A stretch of 6,643 nucleotides of DNA, from positions 1 through 6,643 of the forward strand of contig JASLIE010000037.1 in the NCBI GenBank assembly GCA_030152985.1, in the 5' to 3' direction. The notes beneath the pieces are model-generated. The model searched no databases. It had not been told where the DNA came from and was given only the letters and a program-made list of their open reading frames with translations. Source of the stretch: Bacillaceae bacterium (GTDB lineage: Bacteria; Bacillota; Bacilli; Bacillales; Amphibacillaceae). Below, piece by piece: positions 5,871 through 6,643 of the stretch. The position numbers were made by a program, and so were the translations under genes. The number at the start of each line of letters is the position of its first letter. The stretch's first letter is position 1.

Positions 5871-6167
5871 TTATTTATCAAAACGTGATTCTTTTTGTCC
5901 GAAAACTGCTTTTTCTAGGTTTGATAATCTTTTTAAAACATCATAATTAATAGAGGTCCCTTTAGGCTGTTCTTCTTTTTGTCCATTTCTTTCTTTCAAA
6001 GATTGAATTTCTGCTTCTAAATTTTTAATTTTTAAGTGAAATGTATCATAATCCTCTATAATCAAATCAAGAAACTGATCGACCTGAATTCGATCATAAC
6101 CTTTTAATGATTTTTTAAATTCTTTTTTTAGAATTTCATTTGTATTTAAATTAATTTTATCTGTCAT
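5871..6167 (-). CDS. gpsB: Cell division protein GpsB (DivIVA-like)
   Basis: Cytoplasmic, membrane-associated adaptor that links division and peptidoglycan synthesis by binding penicillin-binding proteins. The 98 residues show the family layout: an N-terminal DivIVA-like domain with KSLKGYDRIQVDQFLDLIIEDY (about 19-40), a coiled coil (about 41-60, LKIKNLEAEIQSLKERN), a charged Gln/Glu/Lys linker (63-70) and the C-terminal helix NYDVLKRLSNLEKAVFG (74-90), which forms the trimerising part in known GpsB proteins. Length matches the family (about 98 in Bacillus). AGAGGTG just before the ATG, 11 nt after the cdd stop, implies co-transcription with cdd. Placement directly before rnpB is conserved in Bacillus and Staphylococcus. 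Full-length DivIVA is excluded by size and by the C-terminal motif. Confidence 0.95.
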   Translation of the reverse strand: MTDKINLNTNEILKKEFKKSLKGYDRIQVDQFLDLIIEDYDTFHLKIKNLEAEIQSLKERNGQKEEQPKGTSINYDVLKRLSNLEKAVFGQKESRFDK

Positions 6168-6178
6168 ATTTACACCTC

Positions 6179-6562
6179 TTAAAGTTTAAATGAATATGGT
6201 AGTAACTTAGTTATGTCTGTTAACAATTCTTCTTTTGTTTGACTTGTTAAAATAATTTCAGTTTTTTCATCAAAAAATTCCGTCATAACCTGTCTACATG
6301 CACCACATGGCGAAATAGGTTTTTCAGTATCTGCTGTAACGACTAGCTTTTTAAAAGCTCTATGCCCTTCTGAGACCGCTTTAAATATCGCGACTCTTTC
6401 AGCACAACACCCCAGTGAATAAGATCCATTTTCAATATTATTCCCTGTATAAAGCGTGCCGTCTTTAGTTAATAAGGCAGCAACAACTTTAAATTTAGAG
6501 TAAGGTGCATAAGCGCTTTCTTTCGCTTCAATTGCTTTTTCAATTAATTTTTCATTCTTCAT
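6179..6562 (-). CDS. cdd: Cytidine deaminase (tetrameric, zinc-dependent)
   Basis: Hydrolyses cytidine and deoxycytidine to uridine and deoxyuridine in pyrimidine salvage, in the cytosol. The 127 residues match the short homotetrameric class of Bacillus subtilis. Zinc ligands are Cys53 (CCAER), Cys86 and Cys89 (PCGACRQ); Glu55 is the proton-shuttling catalytic residue. Asn42 and Glu44 in NNIEN are the usual ribose-binding residues, and APYSKFKV (19-26) is a family signature. GAGGG lies 8 nt before the ATG. It heads the minus-strand unit, with gpsB beginning 11 nt downstream. In Bacillus and Staphylococcus a ypsA gene usually occupies this place beside gpsB, so cdd here is a local difference. 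Deaminases for blasticidin or dCMP are excluded by length and motif spacing. Confidence 0.96.
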   Translation of the reverse strand: MKNEKLIEKAIEAKESAYAPYSKFKVVAALLTKDGTLYTGNNIENGSYSLGCCAERVAIFKAVSEGHRAFKKLVVTADTEKPISPCGACRQVMTEFFDEKTEIILTSQTKEELLTDITKLLPYSFKL

Positions 6563-6582
6563 CTAACTCATCCCTCAACTGT

Positions 6583-6612
6583 TTTATAATATAATGACAA
6601 GAATTGTGTAAG
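6583..6612 (-). promoter_or_regulatory. Possible promoter of the cdd-gpsB unit
   Basis: On the minus strand CTTACA (6612-6607) and TATAAA (6588-6583) are 18 bp apart, placing a start near 6576, which would leave almost no leader before the GAGGG site. Overlapping TATATT and TATTAT hexamers slightly upstream are alternatives with poorer -35 partners. Transcription could also enter from beyond the window. Confidence 0.3.
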
Positions 6613-6643
6613 TTTTCATAAGGTTTTTTTCTTATATCTTTAT

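Noticed and set aside
5741..5950. Plus-strand open frame of 69 codons
   Set aside because: It is antisense to the rnpB 5' end, the rnpB promoter and the gpsB 3' end, with no ribosome binding site.
6619..6636. ATAAG/CTTAT hairpin near the right edge considered as a terminator
   Set aside because: Only five AT-rich base pairs around a poly-A/T loop; too weak, and the adjoining gene is outside the window.
1..6643. Search for mobile elements, CRISPR arrays, tRNA genes, defence genes or toxin-antitoxin pairs
   Set aside because: All substantial open frames belong to recognised housekeeping or respiratory families, and no spaced repeats, cloverleaf or transposase signatures were seen.

Overview
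The window looks like chromosomal DNA of a low-GC, aerobic or facultatively aerobic member of the Bacilli. Support comes from AT-rich base use, strong AAGGAGG-type ribosome binding sites, a type B RNase P RNA, the gpsB-rnpB-ypsC gene order known from Bacillus and Staphylococcus, and a long-form thymidylate synthase with the insert seen in staphylococci and lactobacilli. I cannot name a genus from sequence alone. A Staphylococcaceae-like relative is one guess.

Layout. (1) 1-718, minus: the first 239 codons of thyA, cut by the window edge. (2) 719-1145: a 427-nt non-coding region between divergent genes. It carries an extended -10 for thyA, and a sigma-A-like promoter for the oxidase operon with TCACAT direct repeats just upstream and an inverted repeat over its -10. 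A leader of about 170 nt with self-complementary segments follows. (3) 1146-4123, plus: a compact B-type (ba3) haem-copper oxidase operon. It encodes the tiny subunit IIa, the CuA subunit II and the catalytic subunit I (ATGA overlap with II); then, after a weak hairpin, an SCO-type copper chaperone. (4) 4125-4164: a perfect 40-nt palindrome serving as terminator for the convergent units. (5) 4239-6562, minus: read in the order cdd, gpsB, rnpB, ypsC.

How the parts work together. Subunits I, II and IIa form a membrane terminal oxidase passing electrons from cytochrome c through CuA and haem b to the haem-CuB centre. SCO delivers copper to, or reduces the cysteines of, the CuA site of subunit II. 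All metal ligands expected for the family are visible in subunits I and II and in SCO. The minus-strand cluster is housekeeping: pyrimidine salvage (cdd), division and cell wall coordination (gpsB), tRNA 5' maturation (rnpB) and rRNA methylation (ypsC). thyA and cdd both feed pyrimidine nucleotide pools but lie in separate units.

I found no mobile element, CRISPR array, tRNA or clearly new system. The most interesting parts are the regulatory architecture in front of the oxidase operon, its structured leader, and the hairpin separating subunit I from SCO.
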